Of a stretch of DNA of 64,000 nucleotides, positions 52,423 through 62,350 are shown in pieces. This stretch comes from Halocynthiibacter styelae (GTDB lineage: Bacteria > Pseudomonadota > Alphaproteobacteria > Rhodobacterales > Rhodobacteraceae). Under the pieces are notes generated by a model that saw nothing but the letters and a program-made list of their open reading frames with translations, did no database searches and was not told where the DNA came from. The stretch covers positions 281,166 to 345,165 of the forward strand of contig NZ_JADCKQ010000003.1 in NCBI RefSeq assembly GCF_016123485.1, in the 5' to 3' direction. Position 1 is the stretch's first letter. Each line of letters opens with the position of its first letter. Both the position numbers and the translations under genes were made by a program.

Positions 52423-53636
52423 TTCTGGGCCTCCGGCTGGGGCCGCGTATCAATACGCGCCACGGCTTCGAGATTGACGAAATAGGACGCCATTTCACTT
52501 GATGCCTCATCCAGCGCAACGGTGATCTGAACCACACGGGCATCGGTGTTTGCGGCGGCATCACTTGAGATTAACCCCTGCCGGCCGACCATACGCCCAA
52601 TGGTTTCCACCTTGCCGCGCAGCGCACGGGGCAGGGCAGAGCTGATCAGCTGAACGGGTTGGCCAATCTGCACTTCGCCGACACGGTCCTGGTAGATTTC
52701 GACCTCGGCCATCATCTGGCGGATGTCACCCATCTCGATGAGTCCGCTCGCGGGGGGGCGTTCACCGGCGGTGACGTGAATGTCCAGAATAGTGCCATCA
52801 ATCGGGGCCAGAACCTGGGCGCGTGAAATATCGTTTTCAACCCGCATAAGATCGGCCTGTGCTGCATCCACATTTCGGCTGGCAACGATCACATCGGGCT
52901 GACTGTTCAGGTCAATCGAGGTAAAACGCGCAAGAGTTGCCGCGGCGCGGGTCACGGCCTGATCCGCCTGAACGCGGGCGGAATGTGCGGCATCAAGGGT
53001 GGCCTGCGTCGCAACATTACGGTCCAGCAAAGTGGCAATGCGCGTCTCTTCGCTGCGCGCCTGATCTGCGGCGGCAAGCGCCTGGTCCAGGGTTGCCTGG
53101 GCCTCATCACTGCTGGCCTGAACGGCCATGCGGGTCTGGGTTAATGTGGCAACGCGTACGGATAAATTCGCCTCTGCAAGCAAAATTGCGCTTTGCAAAG
53201 CATCATAATTATCAAGCCGGGCAAGGATCGTGCCGCGCGTAACCTGATCACCTGCCGCGACAAAGATTTCGGAAATGCGCGCATCTCCCGCCCCAAAAGG
53301 TGCTGATACAAGCGACACATCCCCACGCGGCAAAACACGGGCAAGCCCGACCACATCTTCGGGTAACAGCGTTTCAACCATTTCTTGCGGCAGATCTATT
53401 TCCGGCGGCAAAGCAATGGGCGATGTCGCCCCGCCGCCGGGCTGCAAGCCAGTGGCGGCATAGAATTTCTGCAAGCCTGCGGGCTGAAAATACATGCCCA
53501 TCACGGCGCCGGTGAACATCAACACAGGGATCAGCAGCACAAGGAAATATCGCTTGCGAAACCGGATGCGAGGCCGCGAAACGGGATCCGGTTTTTCAAG
53601 TTCAAGCGTCAGATCTGATTTGGGGGAGGTGGTCAC
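52419..53636 (-). CDS. HlyD/DevB-family membrane fusion protein
   Basis: 405-aa periplasmic adaptor with one N-terminal helix (YFLVLLIPVLMFTGAVMGMY), a lipoyl half-motif near residue 122, a long alpha-helical hairpin (residues 155-245, Ala/Gln-rich coiled coil) and a barrel domain with VLAPIDGTILDIHVTAGERP. Connects the DevC-like permease to an outer-membrane channel that is not in the window. First gene of the exporter operon. Confidence 0.9.
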   Translation of the reverse strand: MTTSPKSDLTLELEKPDPVSRPRIRFRKRYFLVLLIPVLMFTGAVMGMYFQPAGLQKFYAATGLQPGGGATSPIALPPEIDLPQEMVETLLPEDVVGLARVLPRGDVSLVSAPFGAGDARISEIFVAAGDQVTRGTILARLDNYDALQSAILLAEANLSVRVATLTQTRMAVQASSDEAQATLDQALAAADQARSEETRIATLLDRNVATQATLDAAHSARVQADQAVTRAAATLARFTSIDLNSQPDVIVASRNVDAAQADLMRVENDISRAQVLAPIDGTILDIHVTAGERPPASGLIEMGDIRQMMAEVEIYQDRVGEVQIGQPVQLISSALPRALRGKVETIGRMVGRQGLISSDAAANTDARVVQITVALDEASSEMASYFVNLEAVARIDTRPQPEAQK

Positions 53637-53660
53637 TTCCTGCGCTCCTAGCTTTTTGGA

Positions 53661-54161
53661 TTAGTCTTGGGCATGCATCATGCGTTTCATGACATTCGAC
53701 TTAAACGCAAAGCGATGAACAGCAACCGCCAGCACATGCAGGATGATCAGGGCCATCAATGCCATTTTTAAGATTTCATGCAGCCCCGCGGCAGGTTCAA
53801 TGCCTAGAAACCAGGCCAAAGCGCCACTGATCGAAAGCCCGGCTAAAAGCCCGTAGAACGCCAAATGCGCGAGGTGTCCGACAAAGGCCAATGGGGCGGG
53901 CTCTTGTTCTGGCGCGGGAGGGACGCCACGCGAAAACCGCAAAACAAGCCGCCAGATTACCAGCAACAAGATGGCCACGCCTCCAACAACATGCGCCATG
54001 ATGAGTGGATCAAAAGTAACCTCACGGCCTGCAATATATGCGCCCCAGGCTTGCGAAATACTGTCTTTGAAAAGATATTGCGCCGCCACAAGGCCAGCAA
54101 CACCCCAGTGTAAAGCAATCTGAGTGCGGGAATATCCGAGCGGTTGGTTCTGTTTGGTCAT
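53661..54161 (-). CDS. Cytochrome b561
   Basis: 166-aa membrane protein with four hydrophobic helices. Likely haem ligands are His residues in QIALHWGVAGL (helix 1), MAHVVGGVAILLLV (helix 2) and LHVLAVAVHRFAF (helix 4). It is a quinone- or superoxide-linked haem electron carrier. It precedes the exporter genes on the same strand (24 bp gap) and is divergent from a two-component system, which may control both. Confidence 0.87.
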   Translation of the reverse strand: MTKQNQPLGYSRTQIALHWGVAGLVAAQYLFKDSISQAWGAYIAGREVTFDPLIMAHVVGGVAILLLVIWRLVLRFSRGVPPAPEQEPAPLAFVGHLAHLAFYGLLAGLSISGALAWFLGIEPAAGLHEILKMALMALIILHVLAVAVHRFAFKSNVMKRMMHAQD

Positions 54162-54346
54162 GGGTCTTTATCCTATGCGAAAGTCAGCTTTCGTCTGGTG
54201 GTGATGGGATAGATCTGGGCCCTGGTTGTCACAGAAGAATGCCAATCCGCCTGAGATTTGTATCCGTTTGTCGCAATGGCACAGGCTTGCGACAATTCAC
54301 GACATAAAGGCTGACAAATTGCCCGAATTTTCTCTACACAGGCGGT

Positions 54347-55087
54347 ATGACCCCATCAGAAACCCAACCGCATATTCTTGTTGTCGACGACCACCGTGAA
54401 ATTCGCGACGCTGTGACCCGCTATTTGCAACGCAACGGGATGCGCGCCAGTGCGGCAGCCAATACGACAGAGATGGACAAACACCTGAATCATGGACGCT
54501 TTGACCTTGTGGTGCTGGATGTGATGATGCCGGGCGAAGATGGCCTGTCTGCGGCGCGGCGTTTGTCGGCCGCCGGTGGGCCGCCGGTGTTGATGTTAAG
54601 CGCCCTGTCAGAAGACACGGATCGCATTGTTGGGCTCGAGGTCGGGGCGGATGATTACCTGGCAAAACCGTTTAATCCACGGGAACTTTTGGCGCGGATC
54701 AAGGCGATCCTGCGGCGCGCCAGGGTCCAGCCGCCAACGGTTGCCGGGACTTTGGGCGGGCGCAATCTGGGCTTTGCAGGCTGGGTTTTGAACACGGATA
54801 CACGCGTTCTAATACGTGAAAGTGACTGCACCGAAATGTCGCTGACATCTGCCGATTTCAAGCTTTTAATCGCCTTTTTGGAACGCCCCAGATTTGTTCT
54901 GTCACGCGAACAGCTTTTGGAAACCGTCAGCGGGCGCACTGCGGATGTGTATGATCGCACGATTGACAACCAGGTCAGTCGCCTGCGTCGGAAACTGGAA
55001 ATCGATCCCAAACATCCGAGTTTGATCACGACCATTCGCTCTGGTGGATATAGTCTGGTGGCCGACGTAACGGAGCTGAACACATGA
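54347..55087 (+). CDS. OmpR-family response regulator
   Basis: 246 aa. Receiver domain ILVVDDHREIRDAVTRYL with the phosphoacceptor Asp in VVLDVMMPGEDG (about residue 62) and the conserved Lys in DDYLAKPFNPRE, then a winged-helix DNA-binding domain ending TTIRSGGYSLVADV. It is coupled to the histidine kinase by a 4-bp overlap and may regulate the divergent cytochrome/exporter genes. Confidence 0.92.
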   Translation: MTPSETQPHILVVDDHREIRDAVTRYLQRNGMRASAAANTTEMDKHLNHGRFDLVVLDVMMPGEDGLSAARRLSAAGGPPVLMLSALSEDTDRIVGLEVGADDYLAKPFNPRELLARIKAILRRARVQPPTVAGTLGGRNLGFAGWVLNTDTRVLIRESDCTEMSLTSADFKLLIAFLERPRFVLSREQLLETVSGRTADVYDRTIDNQVSRLRRKLEIDPKHPSLITTIRSGGYSLVADVTELNT

Positions 55088-56412
55088 TGCCGCGCAGCCT
55101 GTTTGGGCAGGTGGCTGCGTTGACGTTGACGGCGCTTTTTATCGCTCAGGCGGCGGCGTTTTGGGTGTTTTCCGTGGAGCGCGCCCAAAGCCTGCGCAAC
55201 ACGCAAAAGGCGGCCATGACCGAACAGGCCATACAGATTGCCGAACTGATCCAGACCGCACCGCATGACATTCACGAAACCCTGACGCTGGCCGCCAGTT
55301 CAAATTATGTGTCGTTTGAGCACGCGCAAACGCCTGTGCTTGTTGAAAACTGGACGCCTATAGATGCGTGGGAAAATGGTCGCCAAAGCGAACATATCAA
55401 TTTGCTTCACAATCGGTTTTCTCCGCCGGGCCAACAATGGTTACGCGATCTGATGAAACAATCGGGTTTTGCCCCTGTCAAAGTCACAATGTCCTTGCCG
55501 ATCCAAACCGGAGACTGGTTGAATGTGACGGCACAATTTGACAGCCCGGCCGTGTTATTGCCCCCTGAGATCATCGGCCTGACCGCCTTTTTATTGCTGC
55601 TGACCGGGGGGGCACTGTGGCTTGGATTACGACGCGTGACAAAACCACTGGAAGAACTGACCGCATTGACCGGTGAAATCGGTGTGGGACACAGATCCAT
55701 CACGTCCCCGACACATGGCCCGCGCGAAGCCCGCCAACTGAGCGAAGCGATGCAACAGATGCAGCAACGCCTGTCGGATACAATCAATGCCCGCACCCAG
55801 ATGCTTGCGGCCCTTGGGCATGACCTGCGATCGCCTTTGACGGCGCTGCGGTTGCAGGCCGAAATGATTGATGAAGATGAAACCCGCGAACGCATGATCG
55901 TTTCTTTAGAAGAAATGCAAGACATGACCGAAGCTACTCTGGCTTATGCGCGCGGCGTCGATTATCGCGCCCCGACAGAACGGCTGTCTTTGCCAGAAAT
56001 GCTTACGCATCTTGCGGGCGAACTTGCCGGGCGGGGGCCTGAGATCACGGCTCATAACGCCGATGTCGCCCCGATATCTGTGCGTAAAATCCCAATGCAA
56101 CGGGCCTTTCGCAACCTGCTTGAAAATGCCCAGCGATATGGGCAGGGGGCGGAGGTCACGGTTTCACAGATGGATGCAGGGCTTCGGGTCGAGATCACAG
56201 ATTTTGGCCCTGGCATCCCAGAAGGCGATCTGGAACGTGTGTTCAATCCGTTTGAACGCCTTGAAAAATCACGTTCCGCCGAAACAGGCGGCAATGGTCT
56301 GGGGCTTGCGATTGCACGCAGTATTATCGAGGGTCACAGCGGCACCATTCAACTTAGCAACCATGCGAAACACGGGTTAACCGTATGTGTTCACATCCCA
56401 TTTCAAATGTGA
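55084..56412 (+). CDS. Sensor histidine kinase
   Basis: 442 aa. Two membrane helices (about 8-28 and 161-183) flank a periplasmic sensor region; a HAMP domain follows. H box LAALGHDLRSPLTAL near residue 243, N box RNLLENAQRYG, G boxes DFGPGIPEGD and GGNGLGLAIA are intact. It phosphorylates the response regulator encoded upstream. Signal unknown. Confidence 0.92.
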   Translation: MMPRSLFGQVAALTLTALFIAQAAAFWVFSVERAQSLRNTQKAAMTEQAIQIAELIQTAPHDIHETLTLAASSNYVSFEHAQTPVLVENWTPIDAWENGRQSEHINLLHNRFSPPGQQWLRDLMKQSGFAPVKVTMSLPIQTGDWLNVTAQFDSPAVLLPPEIIGLTAFLLLLTGGALWLGLRRVTKPLEELTALTGEIGVGHRSITSPTHGPREARQLSEAMQQMQQRLSDTINARTQMLAALGHDLRSPLTALRLQAEMIDEDETRERMIVSLEEMQDMTEATLAYARGVDYRAPTERLSLPEMLTHLAGELAGRGPEITAHNADVAPISVRKIPMQRAFRNLLENAQRYGQGAEVTVSQMDAGLRVEITDFGPGIPEGDLERVFNPFERLEKSRSAETGGNGLGLAIARSIIEGHSGTIQLSNHAKHGLTVCVHIPFQM

Positions 56413-56883
56413 TTGTTTTGGTTCAGCGCAGCCATGGACATTGCAAAAATGTATAACTCTCTCAACGCCTGCGCCATCTGAGTGATGCATAGGTAAAAAT
56501 ATATGAAGCTACAGAGAGCAAGAGTAATGCCAACGTCTCATGATTTTGAAACATACTGAAGCCGAATTTTTTGGGGGTGTCGTTTTCCATAAATGATCTC
56601 GTATCTGAAAATTTTGCAATTTGGACGGTGCCAGTTCAGATCAGTTCACCCAAAAAATGCAAGGTTTGGTTGTAATTTATTCCACCTCAGGAAACGCCAA
56701 TGAAAGGTGACACCAATAATTGCAGTAACTGGAAGAACCCGGGTGAATACGGAAGATCCCGGATGAAGGCTTGAAAAATAGACTCTATAGCAAGGTGCGT
56801 GGGAAAAGTTGGCCGATGACCTTTGTCATGCAGTAAGGCTTAAAAATGACTGCACTGACCGCAAGCGCGATTGTCTTTGTAGA
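56413..56883. other. Gene-poor scar region
   Basis: About 470 bp after the kinase gene with no reading frame or RNA I can support. It precedes a prophage remnant, so it may be decayed phage DNA. Confidence 0.4.
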
Positions 56884-57387
56884 TAGATGTCGAGCTAAAA
56901 GGCAGTGATCGCGGGCTCGATCTTTCGATTGATATTGAACATGCCACCCAGATCAAAAGCGCACGGGCTGAAGAAGCCCCGGCCATGGACTGGATCAAAG
57001 ACATGGAAGCGCGTGCGACCGGCCTCTGGGGGGCAGGTCAAATGGAATACGCGCGGTGAAGAGCTGCTGCGGGCACGTTCCTATCGCTACCTGAGCCCGG
57101 TGTTTTCAGCGGCGAAGCGCACGGGTGCCGTGTCGCGCATGGTCTCTGCCGGTCTGACCAACAATCCCAACCTTGATCTAATAGCCCTCAATCGTGACGG
57201 CGCTGAACAGGAGAATGATCTGATGGACAAAACTGTCCTCGAGGCGCTTGGCGTCAATTCCGATGGTACCCCGGCACAGGCCGTGGCGGCTATCACTGCG
57301 CTGAAGGAGGCGGAAACGACAGCGCTCAACCCTGGTCGGGTCGGGCTTGGCTGGGGATTGGGTGAACTGCTGACGTTTCACACATAG
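56884..57387 (+). pseudogene. Mu-like prophage protease/scaffold (gpI) remnant
   Basis: Two frames together match Mu-like prophage I protein: first EEAPAMDWIKDMEARATGLWG, then after a one-base shift near 57035 GQVKWNTRGEELLRARSYRY, LSPVFSAAKRTGAVSRMVSA, GLTNNPNLDLIALNRDG and a C-terminal ALGVNSDGTPAQAVAAI. Start and catalytic N-terminus are missing and no other phage genes lie nearby. It marks a former prophage insertion. Confidence 0.7.
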
Positions 57388-57715
57388 GCGCGGCAAACAG
57401 AGACGCAGATTGAAGACAATCAGTTCCGGAAACGGGGCATCGGTGGGGAGGCATTCTGACGGGAGGGTTGCGCTGAAAACAGACGTTTGCAACGACTGCA
57501 GCGCGAAACTTGAATGAGCCCAAAGGGTCGAATCTCCGCGACACAGCTAAGGTCAGTCTTAATCCCAAAGTGTATCGGTGAATGGTCGTTTGCTTGATAC
57601 ACTTGTTAGACAATTAGGCGAACGTCACGAACATGTGTTATAAAAGGATGTGGCAGAAAGTTATGTTGGTTCTTTCTACTTACTGTCAATGCGGTGGTTG
57701 TATAAGGAAAATGCT
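57388..57715. other. Intergenic region before the repeat protein gene
   Basis: 328 bp without a supported gene; it holds the promoter region of the next gene. AAGGAAA lies 5 bp upstream of its ATG. Confidence 0.4.
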
Positions 57716-59398
57716 ATGGTTTCTCGAAAATTAATTGCCACATTTTCAAGCTTAGCCGCCATAGCATCCTCGGTTGGACAGGCTCAAGAAACACCGTTTC
57801 CAACCTCGGAACAACTTGCAAACCAATATCGGCAGGAGGTAACTAGCTCTCAAATTGCACCGTGTTCAAATGTCGGCTCAGCTCTTTTTACGCTATCAAG
57901 AAGCCCTCGGGAGCTCGCTGTAATAGCTAAAGAACACAGCGCGCTTTCTCGTTTGAGAGTTCTCGACAGTGATCCAAATTTCGAGGTTACCTGTCCATTC
58001 CCAGTTCAGGATGCCTTTTTTGCGGAAACACCTAGTGATTTTATAGTTGGTTCTTGCGAGCGGCTGGATAGCCTTCGTCTTGCGCTGCTTCCGAATACAC
58101 CAGAATGTGATCGGTTTCGTCGAGTTCATGCCGAAACGGGTATTGGTTCTCAGCTACTTGGGGTGAATTCTAATCCTGCATTGACTGTATCATACATCAA
58201 CGAGCAGTTGGAAGAAGACGTTAATCCAATAGCTGGTCCGGTTGAAGATATCGCTGTGGGGATTCTGCTGATAATAGTCAATCGCGTCTACAACGACTGG
58301 AAGGATGAACAACAGGGCAAAGATGGTCAGACCGAGCCGGAACCTCAGCCGGAGCCAGAGCCGCAACCAGAGCCAGAGCCGGAACCGCAATCAGAGCCGG
58401 AGCCAGAGCCGGAATCGCAACCAGAGCCGGAACCGGAATCGCAACCAGAGCCGGAGCCAGAGCCGGAATCGCAACCAGAGCCGGAACCGGAACCATGTCC
58501 AACAGAGACGTGTTCTGACGAAAGAATTCGTGATATTTTTGAAACCGCCTTTGAAGCCCGAGCTAGTTGCGAGAAACAAGTCGTTCAGGGAGGAAATGAG
58601 CCCAATATAAGCATGACTACCGTTCAATCTTCAATTGGTGTCGAGCAATGTACAGTCCGAACAGTTGAATCATCTTGTTTAGTTGCTGGAGGTAATGCGG
58701 AAAATTGCAACGTTGACGTCATCACGCCTTTGGAAGAAGCACAGCGTTCAGCTACTGCTCGTATAATCATGTCAGAGTGTAAAGACCCTGTTCTATGCGA
58801 TATTCTGCGTCAACGCGCCCTGGAGGAGCTTACTGGCGTAGACTTGGGAGAAAGCTCTCTAACGCAAGCCTTGTGCGGTTCTTATGTTGGGTTAGATCCC
58901 GTTGATTCTACAGATTCAAATCCACAAATAATAAGCGATTGTTTTCAGACAGCGCTGCGTTCTTATTGTGGAATAGAAGCAGAGTGCTTGAATGCATATT
59001 TTGCGGAAATCAATTTACCAATTACACAACGTGGATCTTATGTCGTAAACTTCCTACCAGCTGACTTCATCACGAGAAACCCGCAGTGTAACAGCCTAGC
59101 CTTTGATGTTGAAAACGCATTTGGTCAAGTCTTCAGCAGTGAGCTCAGCATTCTAACCCCAGATCAACTTGATCAAAGCACCGCAGGGTTTCAACTGTCG
59201 CACTACGATTCTGGATACCCCACAGCTACTGAAGAAACTCGCATTGCAAGGTTAGCAGCTGATGCTCAAAAACAGGCATTAGAGGGATTGTCGAGCGACC
59301 AAAGGATTGTAATTCAATCGCAATACGTCGAGCGCTATACTAAATTAGCGACACTCGGAGAGTGGGGGCCAGAAGCGAGAGCTCTTATTTGCGACTAA
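57716..59398 (+). CDS. Secreted protein with Glu-Pro/Gln-Pro repeat, unknown function
   Basis: 560 aa with a likely signal peptide ([20 protein letters not shown], cut near residue 24 after GQAQ). An N-terminal Cys-containing domain (to about 180) is followed by a hydrophobic stretch [20 protein letters not shown], a [18 protein letters not shown] low-complexity linker (about 206-260) and a C-terminal domain with many Cys ([31 protein letters not shown]), probably disulfide-bonded. No family recognised. AT-rich and flanked by phage and IS debris, so probably acquired. The linker could span the cell envelope or wall like TonB-type Pro-rich arms. Confidence 0.7.
   Translation: MVSRKLIATFSSLAAIASSVGQAQETPFPTSEQLANQYRQEVTSSQIAPCSNVGSALFTLSRSPRELAVIAKEHSALSRLRVLDSDPNFEVTCPFPVQDAFFAETPSDFIVGSCERLDSLRLALLPNTPECDRFRRVHAETGIGSQLLGVNSNPALTVSYINEQLEEDVNPIAGPVEDIAVGILLIIVNRVYNDWKDEQQGKDGQTEPEPQPEPEPQPEPEPEPQSEPEPEPESQPEPEPESQPEPEPEPESQPEPEPEPCPTETCSDERIRDIFETAFEARASCEKQVVQGGNEPNISMTTVQSSIGVEQCTVRTVESSCLVAGGNAENCNVDVITPLEEAQRSATARIIMSECKDPVLCDILRQRALEELTGVDLGESSLTQALCGSYVGLDPVDSTDSNPQIISDCFQTALRSYCGIEAECLNAYFAEINLPITQRGSYVVNFLPADFITRNPQCNSLAFDVENAFGQVFSSELSILTPDQLDQSTAGFQLSHYDSGYPTATEETRIARLAADAQKQALEGLSSDQRIVIQSQYVERYTKLATLGEWGPEARALICD
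58333..58495 (+). repeat. In-frame GAGCCG/CAACCA repeat encoding (E/Q/S)P array
   Basis: About 54 codons of degenerate 6-bp units (Glu-Pro, Gln-Pro) arranged in longer near-repeats such as [13 protein letters not shown]. Because units are multiples of three, slippage changes length without shifting the frame. Confidence 0.9.
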
Positions 59399-59472
59399 AT
59401 CTGCATTAAAATGCTTGCTGCGGCTCATAGAAGTTTAACCTATGGGATTTCGGGTGAAGCCAGAAGCGATCA

Positions 59473-60281
59473 TTGGCTAACGCTGTGATCTTGGATGTGG
59501 AGCCGACACGTTCTGTGCGTCAGGCTGAAGTGGGTGCCGTGAAAACGATGATTGATCGCGTGCAAAAGAAGCATGATTTGATACCCGAGCGCCTGATTAC
59601 GGACACCGCTTATGGATCAGGCCCAATGCTGGACTGGCTGGTTGAGAAGCGAGGGATCGCACCGCATATCCCCGTGATAGATAAATCTGGCCGTAAAGAT
59701 GGGACCTCTGAGCGTGCCGACTTCACTTATGATGGTGAGAATGATCTCTATATTTTCCCGAATGGAAAAGAGTTAAAAAAGCCGCTGCGTGCATATCAAA
59801 CTGGAACATCGGGGGCAAACAAAGACGAGACAATCCGTTACAGGGCAAGCAAATTCGACTGCGACATTTGCCCTCTCAAACAGCGATGCTGTCCCAGGGA
59901 GCCACAGCGGAAAGTTACACGCTCCATTTATGAACCATCTTGGGATGTCGCCCGCGCCCTGTCGCAACCGCAGCAATATGCCATCTCATGCCGACTGCGC
60001 AAAAAGGTCGAAATGTCGTTCGCCCACCTGAAACGCATTCACGGCTTAGAGCGGCTTCGATTGAGCGGCCCCTCTCGGGATCATGGCTTTGCCATAACCC
60101 TGCCGGCAACGCATGTGGCGCTCATGATGAATTTATTCTCGCCGCAACCGCCCAGAACCTCAAAAAGTTAGCCAAGCTGGCACCAAACGCGAGGCAGGCC
60201 AGAGCCGTCCTGTGAAATAGAGGCGGAAGCCATTCATCCTGTGCAGCCGTCCCGCGAAAAAACCGAGTTTTTCAACAGAAT
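59473..60281 (+). mobile_element. Truncated IS1182-family transposase and right IS end
   Basis: Encodes only the C-terminal part of an IS1182-type DDE transposase: ITDTAYGSGPMLDWLVEKRG (catalytic Asp region), CDICPLKQRCC (zinc-like cysteines) and KKVEMSFAHLKRIHGLERL (catalytic Glu). The N-terminal half is absent. A frameshift near 60095 separates the end; the other frame continues DEFILAATAQNLKKLAKLAP. GAGTTTTTCAACAGA at 60265-60279 looks like the terminal inverted repeat of this family. The element is inactive. Confidence 0.8.
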
Positions 60282-60365
60282 AGGCTGAAAGCGGACATTT
60301 GCAAAGTCTGCCCAAAGCGAACATCCGCACTTACGGCAACGTCCGCTTTGTCCGTATCGCAACCG

Positions 60366-61409
60366 TCAAGTGTTTCGTTGCCGTAACAACCAGACAAAGA
60401 ACGCACCACCAATCAGGCCAGTAACAATTCCGATTGGCATGTCTTCAGGCGCCATAATGGTGCGGGCGATGATGTCGGACCACAGCAGGTAGATAGCGCC
60501 AAACAGGGCAGAGGCAGGCAGAACGCGCATATAATCTCCGCCGATCAGCATCCGTACGATATGGGGCACCATCAGGCCAACAAAGCCAATGATCCCGGAA
60601 AAGGCCACCATAACGCCGGTGATCAGGGCGCCGGTGACGAAAATCATCAAACGGAAACGGGCAACGGGAATGCCCAATGTGGTGGCCGTTTCATCACCAA
60701 TCGTCATGGCGTTAAGGTTTGGTGCATTCACCCAGAGCCATGCGCCGCAGATTACAAGGACGCTCAGTGGATAGAGAAGTTGGCTCCATTGTGCGAGGCC
60801 AAGCCCCCCCAGCATCCAGAAGACAACGATGTGGGTTGCGCGGGGATCGCCCAGAAAGATCAGGATATTGGCCAGCGACATAACGATAAAAGAAACGGCG
60901 ACACCTGCCAAGATAAGGCGATCCGCACTTGTGGCAGAGGCAAAACGAGAGACCGCAAGAACCAGAAGAGTTGCGCCAAGCGCCCCGAGGAAGGCGAACA
61001 AGGGCACGGTAAGTAAACCCAGAAACATACCCGTATGTAGAAGGGCCAGGATCGCACCAAAAGCCCCTCCGGACGAAATTCCCAGCAGATGGGGATCCGC
61101 AAGAGGATTGCGGGTGACGGCCTGAAGACTTGCGCCAACGATGCCCAACCCCGCCCCGACAAATGAGGCCAGCAAAGCCCTGGGAAACCGGATTTCCCAG
61201 ACAATGGATTCACGTCCGACAGACCAGGTCTGAAGGGCTGTGTCCGGGGCGATTTTGTTGATTAGAACGCCCCAGACCACATGCAGGGGTACGGAAACGG
61301 CCCCGACACTGATGGCAACGGAAACAGAGAACAGCAGCAGGATCACCCCGCAAAACATAGTAAGGCGGAATTTACGATTGCAGGTGATGTCCACTGCTGT
61401 CTCAGTCAT
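60366..61409 (-). CDS. btuC: FecCD-family ABC permease (cobalamin type)
   Basis: 347 aa with about ten membrane helices. Family motifs are RFPRALLASFVGAGLGIVGA, NPLADPHLLGISSGGAFGAI and GIIGFVGLMVPHIVRM. It forms the channel of an iron-siderophore or vitamin B12 importer. The operon carries a cobalamin riboswitch, so corrinoid transport (BtuC-like) is inferred. It lies 3 bp after the binding-protein gene and is the last gene of the operon. Confidence 0.88.
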   Translation of the reverse strand: MTETAVDITCNRKFRLTMFCGVILLLFSVSVAISVGAVSVPLHVVWGVLINKIAPDTALQTWSVGRESIVWEIRFPRALLASFVGAGLGIVGASLQAVTRNPLADPHLLGISSGGAFGAILALLHTGMFLGLLTVPLFAFLGALGATLLVLAVSRFASATSADRLILAGVAVSFIVMSLANILIFLGDPRATHIVVFWMLGGLGLAQWSQLLYPLSVLVICGAWLWVNAPNLNAMTIGDETATTLGIPVARFRLMIFVTGALITGVMVAFSGIIGFVGLMVPHIVRMLIGGDYMRVLPASALFGAIYLLWSDIIARTIMAPEDMPIGIVTGLIGGAFFVWLLRQRNT

Positions 61410-61412
61410 GGT

Positions 61413-62339
61413 TTATTCACCGTGAAAGGCGTCGGCCAGGCGACGGATCGCGGCGATGTTGCGGGGGCCGGGGGTGGCTTCGACATATTCCAGAACCACA
61501 AAACGGTCGTTCTTGACGGCCCGGATGTTTGCCAGCGCCGGGTTGTCGCGCATGATGTTCATGCGGTCTTCTGCGGTGAGTTCACCGTAGTTGATGATGA
61601 CCACGATTTCCGGGTCCTGGGCGACGACTTCTTCCCAGCTGACGGTGCCCCAGCTTTTGCGGAACCCATCCATGACATTGACGCCGCCGGCGGCTTCGAT
61701 CATCGCGGTTGGGATCGCATAGTGACCAGCGGTGAAGGGTGTGTCTGCGCCGGAATCAAAGACAAAAGCACGCACAGGTTCTGCATTCGCATCAACACCT
61801 GCAGTGATCTCTGCCAGTTCCGCCTGATAGCCTGCAACCAGTTCTTCCGCGCGTTCTTCCACGCCGAAGATTTTGCCGAGGTTCAGCAGATCGTTATACA
61901 TCAGGTCCATGGTGACGTCTTGCTCTTTGCCAACATGGATGCAGCTTTCAGTCAGCTCATAAACCTTCATGCCAAAGGGTGCGAGGGTCTCCGGGGTGAC
62001 TTCGCCGCCGACTTTCATGCCATAGTTCCAGCCGGCGAAGAAAAAATCTGCATCCGCGCCGATCAGCACTTCTTTGGATGGGTAACGTTCAGACAGTTCG
62101 GGCAGCTCAGCATCCAGTTTGTTCCAGTCGGAAATGCCGGTGTAGCCAACCATACGATCAGCGAGGCCCAGGGCCAACATCATTTCAGTGAGGTTCACAT
62201 CATTTGAGATCGCCGCTGTGGGGGGCGTGTCAAAGGTGACTTCGCGGTCACAGCTTTGCACGGTGACTTCAGCCATGGCAGATGTGGTCACGACAGCCGC
62301 GATCAGACCCGTTGCAAGAGAGGTAGTGTTCAGTTTCAT
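61413..62339 (-). CDS. btuF: Periplasmic substrate-binding protein (BtuF-type)
   Basis: 308 aa with a signal peptide (to about residue 23, ATGLIAAVVTTSAMAEV). Class III binding-protein pattern: two lobes joined by a long helix, with NDVNLTEMMLALGLADRMVG and KSWGTVSWEEVVAQDPEIVV. It captures a corrinoid or precursor for the BtuC-like permease. Gene order ATPase, binding protein, permease under the riboswitch. Confidence 0.85.
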   Translation of the reverse strand: MKLNTTSLATGLIAAVVTTSAMAEVTVQSCDREVTFDTPPTAAISNDVNLTEMMLALGLADRMVGYTGISDWNKLDAELPELSERYPSKEVLIGADADFFFAGWNYGMKVGGEVTPETLAPFGMKVYELTESCIHVGKEQDVTMDLMYNDLLNLGKIFGVEERAEELVAGYQAELAEITAGVDANAEPVRAFVFDSGADTPFTAGHYAIPTAMIEAAGGVNVMDGFRKSWGTVSWEEVVAQDPEIVVIINYGELTAEDRMNIMRDNPALANIRAVKNDRFVVLEYVEATPGPRNIAAIRRLADAFHGE

Positions 62340-62350
62340 AGATTTGTCCT

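Noticed and set aside
58333..58495. Possible CRISPR-like array
   Set aside because: The repeats are 6-bp coding units without spacers, in frame inside a secreted protein gene.
61281..62207. 308-codon open frame antisense to the btuF-like gene
   Set aside because: It mirrors the signal-peptide-bearing binding-protein gene. There is no ribosome site and the composition is unlike a real protein.
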